Numbered from the stretch's first letter, positions 1 to 7,344 are shown. The stretch is 14,820 bases of DNA from Deltaproteobacteria bacterium (GCA_004356685.1 SMWS01000105.1:1-14820), one strand, 5' to 3'. Notes: a model not told the origin generated them from the letters alone. Numbers and translations are program-made.

Positions 1-902
1 ACACAACCAAGAACTGCAATTTTAATTGGTCTTGGGAGATCAATATGTTCAATCTTTTGCTCAATATCAGTCACAAGTTTCATAAGATCAATTTCCAGCC
101 TTCCGCAACCAGGACAGGATATAAGTTCGATCCCGTGTTTTCTGTGTCCCAGGGACTTTAAAATATCAATACCTACAATTATCTCATCAATAGGATCGCC
201 GGTTAAAGACACTCTTATCGTATCACCAATACCCTGAGCAAGCAGACTTCCAATTCCTACAGAAGATTTAATCGTTCCCATCTTGATAGTTCCCGCTTCA
301 GTCACACCGAGATGAAGCGGATAATCAGTCTTTTCGGCGATTATCTTATAAGCCTCTATCATTCTCATTACGTCAGTGGATTTAACAGAGATCTTAATAT
401 CATAGAAATCCATATCTTCTAAAATTGCAATGTGTCTCATTGCGCTTTCGGCAAGAGCATCAGGAGTGGGACTGCCATGCTTTTTCAATATATCTTTTTC
501 AAGAGAGCCGGAATTAACACCTATTCTTATAGGAATATTTCTTTCCTTAACAGCGTCTACTACAGCCTTTATTCTCTTTTTTGAACCTATGTTGCCAGGG
601 TTGATTCTCATGCCATCCACACCCTGTTTAATTGCTTCAAGGGCAAGAAGATAATCAAAATGAATGTCAGAAACAAGGGGGATATTAGTCTGATTCTTGA
701 TTTCACCCAGAGCTTTTGCAGCTTTCATATCGGGAACAGCCAATCTGACAATATCACACCCGGCCTTTTCGAGCTGGCTGATCTGCTCAACCGTGGCATC
801 GATGTCTCTGGTATCAGTCTTTGTCATCGACTGGACTGAAACCGGAGCTCCGCCGCCTATTTCTACATTTCCTAATTTAAACTGCCTTGTTTCTCTTCTC
901 AT
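1..902 (-). CDS. ispG: 4-hydroxy-3-methylbut-2-enyl diphosphate synthase, partial (3' end outside window)
   Basis: This is the [4Fe-4S] enzyme of the MEP isoprenoid pathway that reductively converts MEcPP to HMBPP in the cytoplasm. Reading the minus strand from ATG at 902 gives 300 uninterrupted residues. They include the family signatures APVSVQSMTKTDTRD near residue 20, SDIHFDY, RINPGNIG, PIRIGVNSGSLEKD and HLGVTEAGT. The Fe-S ligands are visible as C263 and C266 in ISCPGCGR and C300 in VLGC at the window edge; the conserved glutamate that follows lies outside. An in-frame TAG three codons upstream fixes ATG 902 as the start. No Shine-Dalgarno is obvious. It is divergent from sufT/mrp, which handle Fe-S clusters. 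Identity is secure; only the last part is missing. Confidence 0.96.
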   Translation of the reverse strand, partial: MRRETRQFKLGNVEIGGGAPVSVQSMTKTDTRDIDATVEQISQLEKAGCDIVRLAVPDMKAAKALGEIKNQTNIPLVSDIHFDYLLALEAIKQGVDGMRINPGNIGSKKRIKAVVDAVKERNIPIRIGVNSGSLEKDILKKHGSPTPDALAESAMRHIAILEDMDFYDIKISVKSTDVMRMIEAYKIIAEKTDYPLHLGVTEAGTIKMGTIKSSVGIGSLLAQGIGDTIRVSLTGDPIDEIIVGIDILKSLGHRKHGIELISCPGCGRLEIDLMKLVTDIEQKIEHIDLPRPIKIAVLGC

Positions 903-913
903 GTTTCGCTACT

Positions 914-942
914 AGGTTATTTTAAATAATATAGGGTGTCAA
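914..942 (-). promoter_or_regulatory. candidate sigma-70 promoter for ispG
   Basis: On the minus strand there is a perfect -35 TTGACA (942-937), a 17-base spacer and a weak -10 TAACCT (919-914). Transcription would begin only about five bases before the ispG ATG, giving an almost leaderless mRNA. This agrees with the lack of a ribosome binding site. The -10 is poor, so the call is tentative. Confidence 0.35.
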
Positions 943-985
943 GATTGTAAACTGCACTATATATTGTAAATTACAGGATTGACAC
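936..985. repeat. nested inverted/direct repeat between ispG and sufT, operator-like
   Basis: Left arm GTGTCAA-gat-TGTAA (936-950) is mirrored by TTACA-gga-TTGACAC (971-985): 12 of 15 positions pair, and the three that do not are the central spacers. Inside, TGTAAATTACA (965-975) is a palindrome and ATTGTAAA occurs twice in direct orientation (944-951 and 963-970). The outer arms coincide with the -35 boxes of both divergent candidate promoters. A regulator site shared by ispG and sufT-mrp is inferred; no known operator consensus was recognised. Confidence 0.5.
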
Positions 986-1006
986 TTTTTTTTAAAATGG
1001 TTTAAT
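979..1006 (+). promoter_or_regulatory. candidate sigma-70 promoter P1 for sufT-mrp
   Basis: TTGACA (979-984), a 16-base spacer and TTTAAT (1001-1006) form a good sigma-70 match pointing toward sufT. It lies about 125 bases upstream of the start codon. The -35 sits in the right arm of the inverted repeat. Confidence 0.45.
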
Positions 1007-1028
1007 TTCTTTGAGTGTTCAGTCAAAA

Positions 1029-1056
1029 TTGCAAGTTGCGTTATTCTTAATATAAC
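1029..1056 (+). promoter_or_regulatory. candidate sigma-70 promoter P2 for sufT-mrp
   Basis: TTGCAA (1029-1034), a 16-base spacer and TATAAC (1051-1056) make a second plausible promoter closer to sufT. It would leave a leader of about 70 bases containing the palindromic TTCTT-AATTA-AAGAA (1059-1073). Weaker at -35 than P1 but better at -10. Confidence 0.35.
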
Positions 1057-1131
1057 ACTTCTTAATTAAAGAAATATTAATAGTTTGTTGATATACTATA
1101 AATACTAATCGAAATACGGAGGCAGAATTTA

Positions 1132-1539
1132 ATGGCAATGAAAAAAATAATATCTATACAGCCTGATACTCCCAGCAGCGCAGGACCGCAAGGTGTTTCA
1201 TTTAAAAAGTTTGATAATAAAAAACCTGCTGATCAAGATATTGAAATCACCGAAGAAAAGGTCTACGAATCGCTCAAAACAGTAACTGACCCGGAACTTC
1301 CGGTGAACATCGTAGAGCTTGGGCTTATTTATGATACCCAAATTTCTGGCAGGGATGTTAAGCTAAAGATGACTCTGACAACACCTGGCTGCGGTATGGG
1401 AGCAATGATTGCAAACCAGGCAGAGACGGCTGTAAAGAATATCGGCGCAAGGAATGTGATTATAGAAATAGTTTGGGATCCGCCATGGAATGCTGATATG
1501 ATGACAGATGAAGCTAAGAAAAGACTTGGCGTCGCTTAA
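1132..1539 (+). CDS. sufT: SufT-like MIP18/DUF59 family Fe-S assembly protein
   Basis: A 135-residue stand-alone DUF59 (MIP18) protein. The domain runs from about residue 38 to the end and shows the family signatures DPELPVNIVELGLIYD (53-68), TLTTPGC with the conserved cysteine C87, and VWDPPW (114-119). The first ~37 residues are a polar, probably disordered extension. Family members such as SufT help mature Fe-S proteins in the cytoplasm; PaaD-type relatives act on specific oxygenases, but no such genes are nearby. GGAGG at 1118-1122 supports ATG 1132; ATG 1138 is possible. The mrp gene starts five bases after its stop, so the two are probably co-transcribed and translationally coupled. The exact client proteins are unknown. 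Confidence 0.85.
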   Translation: MAMKKIISIQPDTPSSAGPQGVSFKKFDNKKPADQDIEITEEKVYESLKTVTDPELPVNIVELGLIYDTQISGRDVKLKMTLTTPGCGMGAMIANQAETAVKNIGARNVIIEIVWDPPWNADMMTDEAKKRLGVA

Positions 1540-1544
1540 TATTT

Positions 1545-2603
1545 ATGAACCTTACTGAAGACCAAATAAAAAATGCGTTAAAAAACGTAAGATATCCAGG
1601 ATTTACTCGCGACATTATTTCATTTGGAATTGTAAAAAATGTTGAGATTGTTGATTCCAATGTAAAAATCTCTCTCGTTTTACCCAAACCCGACGGGCAG
1701 CTCGAAGAAAAAATTAAACAAGCTGTAAAAAAGACAATACTTGAGCTTCCCGGTGTTAATGGATTAGAAATAAGTTCTGAAACAAGACCTGCGAAAGCTC
1801 CTGCAGGCCAGGCAAGCCCGGGTGAACCGAAAGAAAAAAAAATCTCCAACATCAAGTATTTTATAGCCGTAGCCAGCGGTAAAGGAGGAGTGGGTAAATC
1901 TACAGTTGCTGTAAATCTTGCACTGGCAACCTCTAAGCTAAGAAATAATGTAGGTCTTATGGACGCCGATATCTGGGGCCCTAGCATACCAATGATGATG
2001 GGGACAAACGATAAACCTAAAACTAATGACAAAAAAAAATTAAACCCCATTGAAAAATTCGGAATAAATTTAATGTCTATCGGATTTTTAATTAGCGAGG
2101 ACGACACGGTAATCTGGAGAGGCCCGATGGTCCACAGCGCCATAAAGCAGTTTTTAGAAGATGTAGACTGGAAAGAAACCGAATATCTGTTTATCGATCT
2201 TCCACCGGGAACAGGTGATTCTCAGCTATCACTTATACAAAGCGCACCGATTACGGGGGGAATAATAGTAACTACCCCGCAGGACATAGCTCTTTTAGAT
2301 GTTAAAAGAGGCGTGCAGATGTTCAGGAAATTGAATGTGCCCATTCTTGGTATAGTTGAAAATATGAGTTATCTAGACTGCCCTCACTGCTCTAAGGAAA
2401 TTGATATTTTCGGCAGGGGCGGCGGTTTTAAGATGGCTGAAAAGTTCGATATCCCTTTTCTGGGAGAAATCCCCATTGATCCTGAAATTAGGAAAAGTGG
2501 CGATTATGGAAATCCTATAGTTTTATCACAACCTAATAGCGATGTTGCGAAATCATTTACCACTATAGCAGAAGAAATTCTTAAAAATATTGAGCAAAAC
2601 TAA
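1545..2603 (+). CDS. mrp: Mrp/NBP35/ApbC family Fe-S carrier ATPase
   Basis: This 352-residue cytoplasmic P-loop ATPase binds and transfers Fe-S clusters. Residues 1-~80 form a DUF59 domain, followed by an Ala/Pro/Gly/Lys linker (~81-100) and the deviant-Walker NTPase domain. Visible motifs are SGKGGVGKST (111-120), MDADIWGPS (139-147), DLPPGTGD (218-225) and the cluster-binding CPHC with C279 and C282. Length is typical for the DUF59-fused form. There is no clear Shine-Dalgarno; translation probably depends on the adjacent sufT stop. It therefore carries a second DUF59 domain directly beside the stand-alone one. A nine-A tract (1834-1842) lies in the linker. Confidence 0.93.
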   Translation: MNLTEDQIKNALKNVRYPGFTRDIISFGIVKNVEIVDSNVKISLVLPKPDGQLEEKIKQAVKKTILELPGVNGLEISSETRPAKAPAGQASPGEPKEKKISNIKYFIAVASGKGGVGKSTVAVNLALATSKLRNNVGLMDADIWGPSIPMMMGTNDKPKTNDKKKLNPIEKFGINLMSIGFLISEDDTVIWRGPMVHSAIKQFLEDVDWKETEYLFIDLPPGTGDSQLSLIQSAPITGGIIVTTPQDIALLDVKRGVQMFRKLNVPILGIVENMSYLDCPHCSKEIDIFGRGGGFKMAEKFDIPFLGEIPIDPEIRKSGDYGNPIVLSQPNSDVAKSFTTIAEEILKNIEQN

Positions 2604-2614
2604 TTCTATTTTAC

Positions 2615-2642
2615 AAACTCACTTTCTTGAATAATTGAGTTT
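2615..2642 (+). terminator. weak hairpin after mrp
   Basis: AAACTCA (2615-2621) pairs with TGAGTTT (2636-2642) across a 14-base loop just after the mrp stop. The tract after it is T-rich but interrupted, so this is at best an inefficient terminator or a chance hairpin. Confidence 0.2.
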
Positions 2643-2654
2643 AATGATTATTTT
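2627..2654 (+). promoter_or_regulatory. possible promoter for dnaJ-type gene
   Basis: TTGAAT (2627-2632), a 16-base spacer and TATTTT (2649-2654) sit about 34 bases before the start codon in the only sizeable gap between mrp and the J-protein gene. It overlaps the weak hairpin. The match is moderate. Confidence 0.3.
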
Positions 2655-2687
2655 TAATTTAGTTAGAATTAAAACAGAGATTATGTA

Positions 2688-3650
2688 ATGAAAGCCGGAA
2701 AAGACTATTATAATGTTTTGGGAGTTTCTAAAAATGCTTCAGGTAATGAGATAAAAAAAGCATTCAGGAATCTTGCAAGAAAATATCATCCAGATATAAA
2801 TCCGGGTAACAAAAAAGCCGAAGAAAAATTTAAGGAAATACAACAAGCTTACGAGAATTTGTCTGATCCGGAAAAAAAGAAGTCTTACGATATGTTCGGA
2901 GAAGCAGGGTTTCAGGGTAGGCCCGGTGGATACCAGAGTCATTACTCTGGAAACATGGGCGATTTGGGAGCAAATATAAACTTTGGCGGTGCTTCCGGAA
3001 TTCCCGGCTTTGAAGATATCTTTAGTGAGATATTTGGAGCTAGAGGCCCGAGAAGAGGGGGCCCGAGCACAAGACCAACAAAAGGCAGAGATGTAGAATA
3101 TCAAATAGAGATTGATTTTAATACAGCAATAAAAGGCGGAACAAGAGACATTAAAATAGCAAGAGAATCAAATGGAAAGAACTATGCAACTGAAACCCTA
3201 TCTATAAAAATTCCTTCAGGAGTAGATAACGGATCTAAGATTCGGGTTGCAGGAAAAGGAGAGCCGGGGAAAAACAGTGGAAAAAGGGGTGATCTATATT
3301 TAAAAGTCAAACTAACTCCTCACCCTATTTTTAAAAGAAATAAAAACGATATTTTTCTCGACTTTCCAGTCACAATCTTTGAAGCCGTACTTGGTGCCGA
3401 AGTTAAAGTTCCTACAATTGATACTACAGCAAACCTAAAAATCCCTGCAGGTATTCAGAATGGAACAAAAATGAGACTCAAGGGCAAAGGAGTTTTAAAT
3501 CCAAAAACCAGGGAACGCGGGGATCAATACATAAACATAGTAGTATCGATGCCCGATACAATGTCAGATTTGGAAAAAAAGAAGTTTAAAGAACTTTCAG
3601 AGACGCTAAATTATAATCCCAGACTAAAGATCGATAGATATACAGATTAA
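2688..3650 (+). CDS. DnaJ C-terminal domain co-chaperone, CbpA type (no zinc finger)
   Basis: A 320-residue J-domain protein that would stimulate the DnaK ATPase and deliver substrates. The J domain covers about residues 6-70 with the essential HPD at 34-36. A Gly/Phe-rich stretch follows (~72-125), then two substrate-binding C-terminal beta domains (~136-300), including VPTIDTTANLKIPAGIQNGT and RLKGKG. The protein has no cysteine at all, so the CxxCxGxG zinc-binding region of canonical DnaJ is absent. This places it with CbpA/type B J-proteins of usual length. ATG 2688 is preceded only by a weak AGAGA. It is followed closely by a DUF1844 gene and may share its transcript. A canonical dnaJ may exist elsewhere. 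Confidence 0.92.
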   Translation: MKAGKDYYNVLGVSKNASGNEIKKAFRNLARKYHPDINPGNKKAEEKFKEIQQAYENLSDPEKKKSYDMFGEAGFQGRPGGYQSHYSGNMGDLGANINFGGASGIPGFEDIFSEIFGARGPRRGGPSTRPTKGRDVEYQIEIDFNTAIKGGTRDIKIARESNGKNYATETLSIKIPSGVDNGSKIRVAGKGEPGKNSGKRGDLYLKVKLTPHPIFKRNKNDIFLDFPVTIFEAVLGAEVKVPTIDTTANLKIPAGIQNGTKMRLKGKGVLNPKTRERGDQYINIVVSMPDTMSDLEKKKFKELSETLNYNPRLKIDRYTD

Positions 3651-3673
3651 TTTAATTTTATTTGGAGGAACAA

Positions 3674-3952
3674 ATGGCTGATCAAAAAAGAGATCAATCA
3701 AAAATAGATTTTTCAAATTTCATTCTTTCTTTAAATACATCGGCATTAATTCATTTAGGTGATTTACCTGACCCTCAAACACGCGAAAGGATTTATGATA
3801 TACAGTCTGCAAAACAAACAGTCGATATACTCGAACTTCTAAAAACAAAGACTGAAGGAAATCTGGATTCTGAAGAATTTAGGTTACTTGATGATGTTAT
3901 TTATGATCTTAGATTGAAATATGTAAAGATTATGCAGTCTGACAATAAATAA
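3674..3952 (+). CDS. DUF1844 domain-containing protein
   Basis: A small acidic cytoplasmic protein of 92 residues. The core is the DUF1844 pattern: FSNFILSLNTSALIHLGDLP near residues 15-34, then a helix with AKQTVDILELLKTKTEGNL and a final helix around LLDDVIYDLRLKYVKI. The function of the family is unknown; members occur widely in deltaproteobacteria-like and related genomes. The start is placed at ATG 3674, five bases after a GGAGG (3664-3668). The longer reading frame from TTG 3662 would overlap that ribosome binding site and is rejected. It lies 23 bases after the J-protein gene, suggesting one transcript. Confidence 0.8.
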   Translation: MADQKRDQSKIDFSNFILSLNTSALIHLGDLPDPQTRERIYDIQSAKQTVDILELLKTKTEGNLDSEEFRLLDDVIYDLRLKYVKIMQSDNK

Positions 3953-3969
3953 ATTAGTTGTTAATAAAA

Positions 3970-4710
3970 TTAATTTTTTGTTATTATTTTTTCGCTGTTT
4001 GTAAGAATTTCCAGAACTTTATCTTCCCCAATCAAACTCTCCAAAACTTTAAGCCCTGTAAGCATTTCAGGTGGTCTGGAACTGCTGGAATGCCCGTCTG
4101 AGGCTACTGAAAATATCGCATCCATATTTGCAAATTTCATGCTGCAATCTTTAGCATTTTCACCCCAATCTCCGCATAGACTGCCAGTAGTAATTTGAGT
4201 TAAGGCTCCCCTTTCAATTAAATCCAAAATCCTGGCAGGATTTGCATGTAAGTCCCTATTCCGTTCGGGGTGGGCTAAAAGAGGTATGTACCCTGCAGAA
4301 ATTATTTCAAAAATAATCTCTTCAAGACCGAAAGGAAGAGACATAAACGGGATTTCTATCAAGACATAATTACTGTTTGCCAGTGTCAGGATTTCGCCAC
4401 TGTTTAATAGGTCCACTAAATTTTCGCTTATTCCCACTTCCATGCCAGGCAGAACTTTTAGATTGATTTTTTCTGAGGATAACAATTCATTTAATTTATC
4501 GGTTTTTTCTAATATGGTTTTGTAGTTTGGCTGCCAGGAAGTGCCCTGAATCCAATGAGGAGTGGTAACGACAGTGTTTATTCCATTATCGCGGGCTACC
4601 CTAGCCATTTCTAAACTTTGCTGCCAGTCTTGCGGTCCGTCATCTATATCAGGCAACACATGACAATGAATATCGACAAGGTTTTTATAACTTGAGCTAA
4701 GCTTATTCAT
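3970..4710 (-). CDS. CpsB/YwqE-type PHP-domain tyrosine phosphatase
   Basis: A 246-residue PHP-fold metallophosphatase. Family members dephosphorylate tyrosine on bacterial polysaccharide co-polymerase kinases and so control capsule or exopolysaccharide export. Metal-binding motifs are visible in order: VDIHCH (H15, H17) followed by LPDIDDGP, TTPHW (H52), LLAHPER (H147, E149) and SDGH (D205, H207). Length is typical. Start ATG 4710 gives a short extension before the first motif and has no strong Shine-Dalgarno. No tyrosine kinase, polymerase or glycosyltransferase gene is nearby, so its substrate is unknown. It is divergent from hldE, an LPS sugar gene, which makes an envelope polysaccharide role plausible. 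Confidence 0.85.
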   Translation of the reverse strand: MNKLSSSYKNLVDIHCHVLPDIDDGPQDWQQSLEMARVARDNGINTVVTTPHWIQGTSWQPNYKTILEKTDKLNELLSSEKINLKVLPGMEVGISENLVDLLNSGEILTLANSNYVLIEIPFMSLPFGLEEIIFEIISAGYIPLLAHPERNRDLHANPARILDLIERGALTQITTGSLCGDWGENAKDCSMKFANMDAIFSVASDGHSSSSRPPEMLTGLKVLESLIGEDKVLEILTNSEKIITKN

Positions 4711-4732
4711 CCGCTTGATTTTACACTTATAT

Positions 4733-4761
4733 TTGAACTTATTACAACTTAATTATATTAT
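4733..4761 (+). promoter_or_regulatory. candidate sigma-70 promoter for hldE
   Basis: TTGAAC (4733-4738), a 17-base spacer and TATTAT (4756-4761) fit sigma-70 well. Transcription would start near 4768, about 15 bases before the hldE ATG. The 72-bp gap must also drive the phosphatase gene leftward; a minus-strand TATAAT (4757-4752) overlaps this -10, but has no good -35. Confidence 0.45.
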
Positions 4762-4782
4762 TAAAATTCTGGAATATAAATC

Positions 4783-6237
4783 ATGAACAGCGCAGAATAC
4801 AAAAAGATATTAAACAGATTAAAAATAATAGTTGTTGGCGATTTAATGCTCGACAAATACATTTGTGGTTCAGTTCACCGGACATCTCCCGAAGCACCAG
4901 TGCCTGTTATAAACATTAACAATGAATATCAACAGCCTGGAGGCGCTGCAAATGTCGCTGTCAATATCAGGAGTTTAGGCCCCAAGGTTGAACTTTTTGG
5001 TTTAGTTGGAAATGATAGTGAAGGCAAAACGCTAAAAATGCTACTTAAAGAATCCAGAATTTCAGCAAGCGGCATTGTAGTCGATAAAAAGAGAAACACT
5101 ACAACAAAAACAAGAATAATAGCAGAAAACCAGCAAGTAGTTAGGATTGATAAAGAAAACACCAACTCGCCAGATTTAAGCTATCAAAACAGTTTAATAT
5201 CAAGACTAAACAAATCTATCAATAAAAACGGTGTAAATGCTATTGTATTTTCGGATTACGGCAAAGGAATAATAACTAAAAAGATAATTTCGGAAATCAC
5301 AAAAGTAGCTAGAGAAAAAAATATTTTCACAATAGCAGATCCAAAGGGAAAAGATTTATCAAAATACAAGGGTGTTAATGTTCTTACCCCAAATATCAAA
5401 GAAGCATCTCTTCTGTGCGGATATGAAATATCCCATGAAAATGTTCTCAGTAAAGCAACCAAACATTTAATAGATAAATGCAATCTTGATGGAATTGTTC
5501 TTACAAGAGGAAAAAATGGAATTTCTTATAGATTAAAGAATACACCTCTCAAAACAGTGTCTTCCAATGCAAAAGAGGTTTATGATGTAACAGGCGCAGG
5601 TGACACAGTAATAAGCAGCTTTTTAGTATGCTACCTTTTTTCGCAAGATTGGGATTTTGCAGTACAGGCAGCCAATAGCGCTGCAGCCGTAATAGTAAGC
5701 AGGATCGGCACATCAAGTCTAAACCAAAATGAGCTATTACAATTAATTGAAGGCGGAAAGAGCAAAGAAAGTAAAATACTTGGTATAGACTCACTAAAAA
5801 AACAAGTTTTTGAACAGAAGAAAAAAAACAAAAAGATTATATTTACAAATGGGTGCTTTGATCTACTGCATCCTGGCCACCTGATGATTTTAAAAAAGTC
5901 TAAAGCACTCGGAGATATTTTGGTAGTGGCACTCAATAGCGACAGCTCTGTAAAAAAACTAAAAGGCAGCTCAAGACCACTTATAACTGAAAACGAGAGA
6001 GCAAATATAATTTCATCTTTTGATTGCGTAGACTATGTTACAATTTTTTCTGAAGACACCCCAATTAATACAATTAAGCAAATTAAACCCGATGTTATAG
6101 TTAAAGGCGGCGACTATAGTAAGAATCAGGTTATAGGAAGAAAATATATTGAAAGTTATGGCGGAAAAGTAGTAATAATTCCTGTTTTAGAAAACTTTTC
6201 CACAACATCTCTTGTTGAGAAAATAAAGAAGTCTTAG
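4783..6237 (+). CDS. hldE: bifunctional D-glycero-beta-D-manno-heptose-7-phosphate kinase / heptose-1-phosphate adenylyltransferase
   Basis: This cytoplasmic enzyme makes ADP-heptose for the LPS inner core. The N-terminal PfkB/ribokinase-fold kinase (~1-320) shows VVGDLMLDKY, HRTSPEAPVPV, the substrate-binding PGGAANVAVN (52-61) and the catalytic DVTGAGD (268-274). The C-terminal nucleotidyltransferase (~350-484) shows TNGCFDLLHPGH with the HxxH pair H363/H366, then the RP(L)ITENERA stretch and DVIVKGGDY. At 484 residues it matches the two-domain form. The partner genes gmhA and gmhB are not in the window. The start has only GGA at 4771-4773 as a possible ribosome site. An eight-A tract (5821-5828) sits exactly in the interdomain linker. 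Confidence 0.95.
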   Translation: MNSAEYKKILNRLKIIVVGDLMLDKYICGSVHRTSPEAPVPVININNEYQQPGGAANVAVNIRSLGPKVELFGLVGNDSEGKTLKMLLKESRISASGIVVDKKRNTTTKTRIIAENQQVVRIDKENTNSPDLSYQNSLISRLNKSINKNGVNAIVFSDYGKGIITKKIISEITKVAREKNIFTIADPKGKDLSKYKGVNVLTPNIKEASLLCGYEISHENVLSKATKHLIDKCNLDGIVLTRGKNGISYRLKNTPLKTVSSNAKEVYDVTGAGDTVISSFLVCYLFSQDWDFAVQAANSAAAVIVSRIGTSSLNQNELLQLIEGGKSKESKILGIDSLKKQVFEQKKKNKKIIFTNGCFDLLHPGHLMILKKSKALGDILVVALNSDSSVKKLKGSSRPLITENERANIISSFDCVDYVTIFSEDTPINTIKQIKPDVIVKGGDYSKNQVIGRKYIESYGGKVVIIPVLENFSTTSLVEKIKKS

Positions 6238-6254
6238 AAGTAGTAATATTAGAT

Positions 6255-6560
6255 CTATTTCTTTGTAGGGGTCTTTGTAGTTCTTTTAGGTTTAGTAGTG
6301 GAAGTTCTTCTAGCAGTTGTCTTTTTAGGGCTTTCAAGTTTTTCTAATCTTTTTTCCAGTTCACCGATACGCTTTTCAATCTTTTGCAGATCCTTAGATG
6401 TGGTTAAATGAAAACTCCCCATGGCTTTTTTAAAGTTTTTATCAAACGAACCATATGCGGTCTTAAACTTTTCTTCAAACTGTTTCTCAACATTTGAAAA
6501 CCATTTAGTATTTTTAAACATTTCTTTAAAAGCTTTAAAAGGATATTTATTTTCTGCCAT
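6255..6560 (-). CDS. phasin-like (PhaI/PhaF-type) small coiled-coil protein with basic tail
   Basis: A 101-residue protein. Residues 1-50 are Lys/Phe-rich and amphipathic. An LTTSKDLQKIEKRI segment (52-65) leads into a heptad-like coiled coil to about residue 77. The rest is a low-complexity Lys/Thr/Arg/Pro tail. This order (amphipathic part, short linker, coiled coil, histone-like basic tail) resembles polyhydroxyalkanoate granule-associated PhaI/PhaF phasins, though a nucleoid-binding or UbiK-like accessory role is also possible. It starts four bases after the TPR lipoprotein gene, as the last gene of the minus-strand operon. No PHA synthase is visible here. The family assignment is by pattern only. 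Confidence 0.6.
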   Translation of the reverse strand: MAENKYPFKAFKEMFKNTKWFSNVEKQFEEKFKTAYGSFDKNFKKAMGSFHLTTSKDLQKIEKRIGELEKRLEKLESPKKTTARRTSTTKPKRTTKTPTKK

Positions 6561-6564
6561 ATTA

Positions 6565-7344
6565 TTAATCTACACTATTACACACAGATTTAATATAGTC
6601 TTTAGATTTTCTGCCAAAATTACTAAGCGGAGATATTTCTAAAACCTTTTCAAATGAGTTACATGCCTTATAAATTTCTTTTAACTTGATGTAGGTAATA
6701 CCAAGATTATAATGGGCCTCATCATATACAGGATATCCGGTGACTGCAATTTCAAATTCTTCTACTGCATCAGCTAACTTTCCCTGTGCAACATAGAGCT
6801 TTCCTAACTCATTATGAGTATATACAAGAGCGGGATTAACTTTAAAAGATTCTTCGAAGTATTCCTCAGCCTTGCCCAGATCTCCTTTATTAAAGTATAT
6901 AATACCAATATTTGTAAGAGCCCTGTCCTTTGCTTTATAGAGTCTGTCAGCAGCAGCTTTTTGACAGTGAGCAATTGCATCATCATACTTTTTTTGTTGT
7001 AAATATAATCCGCAAATATTAAAATGGGCTTCAGAATAGTTCTCATCATATTCAATAGCAGTTTTATATGACTTCTCAGCACCCTCAATATCCTGAATAG
7101 CAAAAAGGATAATACCTCTTATTAAATAAACTTCCGGGTCTGTCATATCTATTTTCTCAGCAGCCGCAATCTCTTCCACAGCCTGCTTATAATTTCTTCT
7201 CTTATGAGCTGCCAAAGCCAATTCTTTTTGATCCATAAGGTTTTTATTATCTTTAGGAAGTGTCTTTGTTGTGCCAGTACAGCCCACAAACAATGATATT
7301 ACAAATAAAAATATTAATGATATTAGCAAGTTTTTAGTCAACAT
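6565..7344 (-). CDS. TPR-repeat lipoprotein, PilW/Tgl-like
   Basis: A 259-residue exported lipoprotein. Residues 1-21 form a type II signal peptide with a hydrophobic core and the lipobox LFVGC; C22 would be lipidated. About six tetratricopeptide repeats follow from residue ~42 to ~245, with typical consensus pieces such as PEVYLIRGIILF, SEAHFNICGLYL, ALTNIGIIYFNKGDLGKA and DEAHYNLGITYIKL. Such lipoproteins scaffold envelope complexes; PilF/PilW/Tgl homologues assemble type IV pilus secretins, but no pilus genes are nearby. Its start overlaps the end of the kinase gene by 11 bases, and the phasin-like gene follows after four bases. Lipoprotein and TPR calls are firm; the specific role is not. 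Confidence 0.85.
   Translation of the reverse strand: MLTKNLLISLIFLFVISLFVGCTGTTKTLPKDNKNLMDQKELALAAHKRRNYKQAVEEIAAAEKIDMTDPEVYLIRGIILFAIQDIEGAEKSYKTAIEYDENYSEAHFNICGLYLQQKKYDDAIAHCQKAAADRLYKAKDRALTNIGIIYFNKGDLGKAEEYFEESFKVNPALVYTHNELGKLYVAQGKLADAVEEFEIAVTGYPVYDEAHYNLGITYIKLKEIYKACNSFEKVLEISPLSNFGRKSKDYIKSVCNSVD

Noticed and set aside
1790..1826. GC-rich patch with CCTGCAGG and CCCGGG in mrp as a possible insertion
   Set aside because: It is in frame and encodes an Ala/Pro/Gly linker between two domains; composition follows from those amino acids.
1514..2143. 209-codon minus-strand frame opposite mrp
   Set aside because: It is fully antisense to a conserved protein, has no ribosome site and has a hydrophobic, low-information translation typical of complementary-frame shadows.
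3662..3673. TTG start giving a four-residue longer DUF1844 protein
   Set aside because: The extra codons contain the GGAGG that serves ATG 3674, and the family begins at the shorter start.
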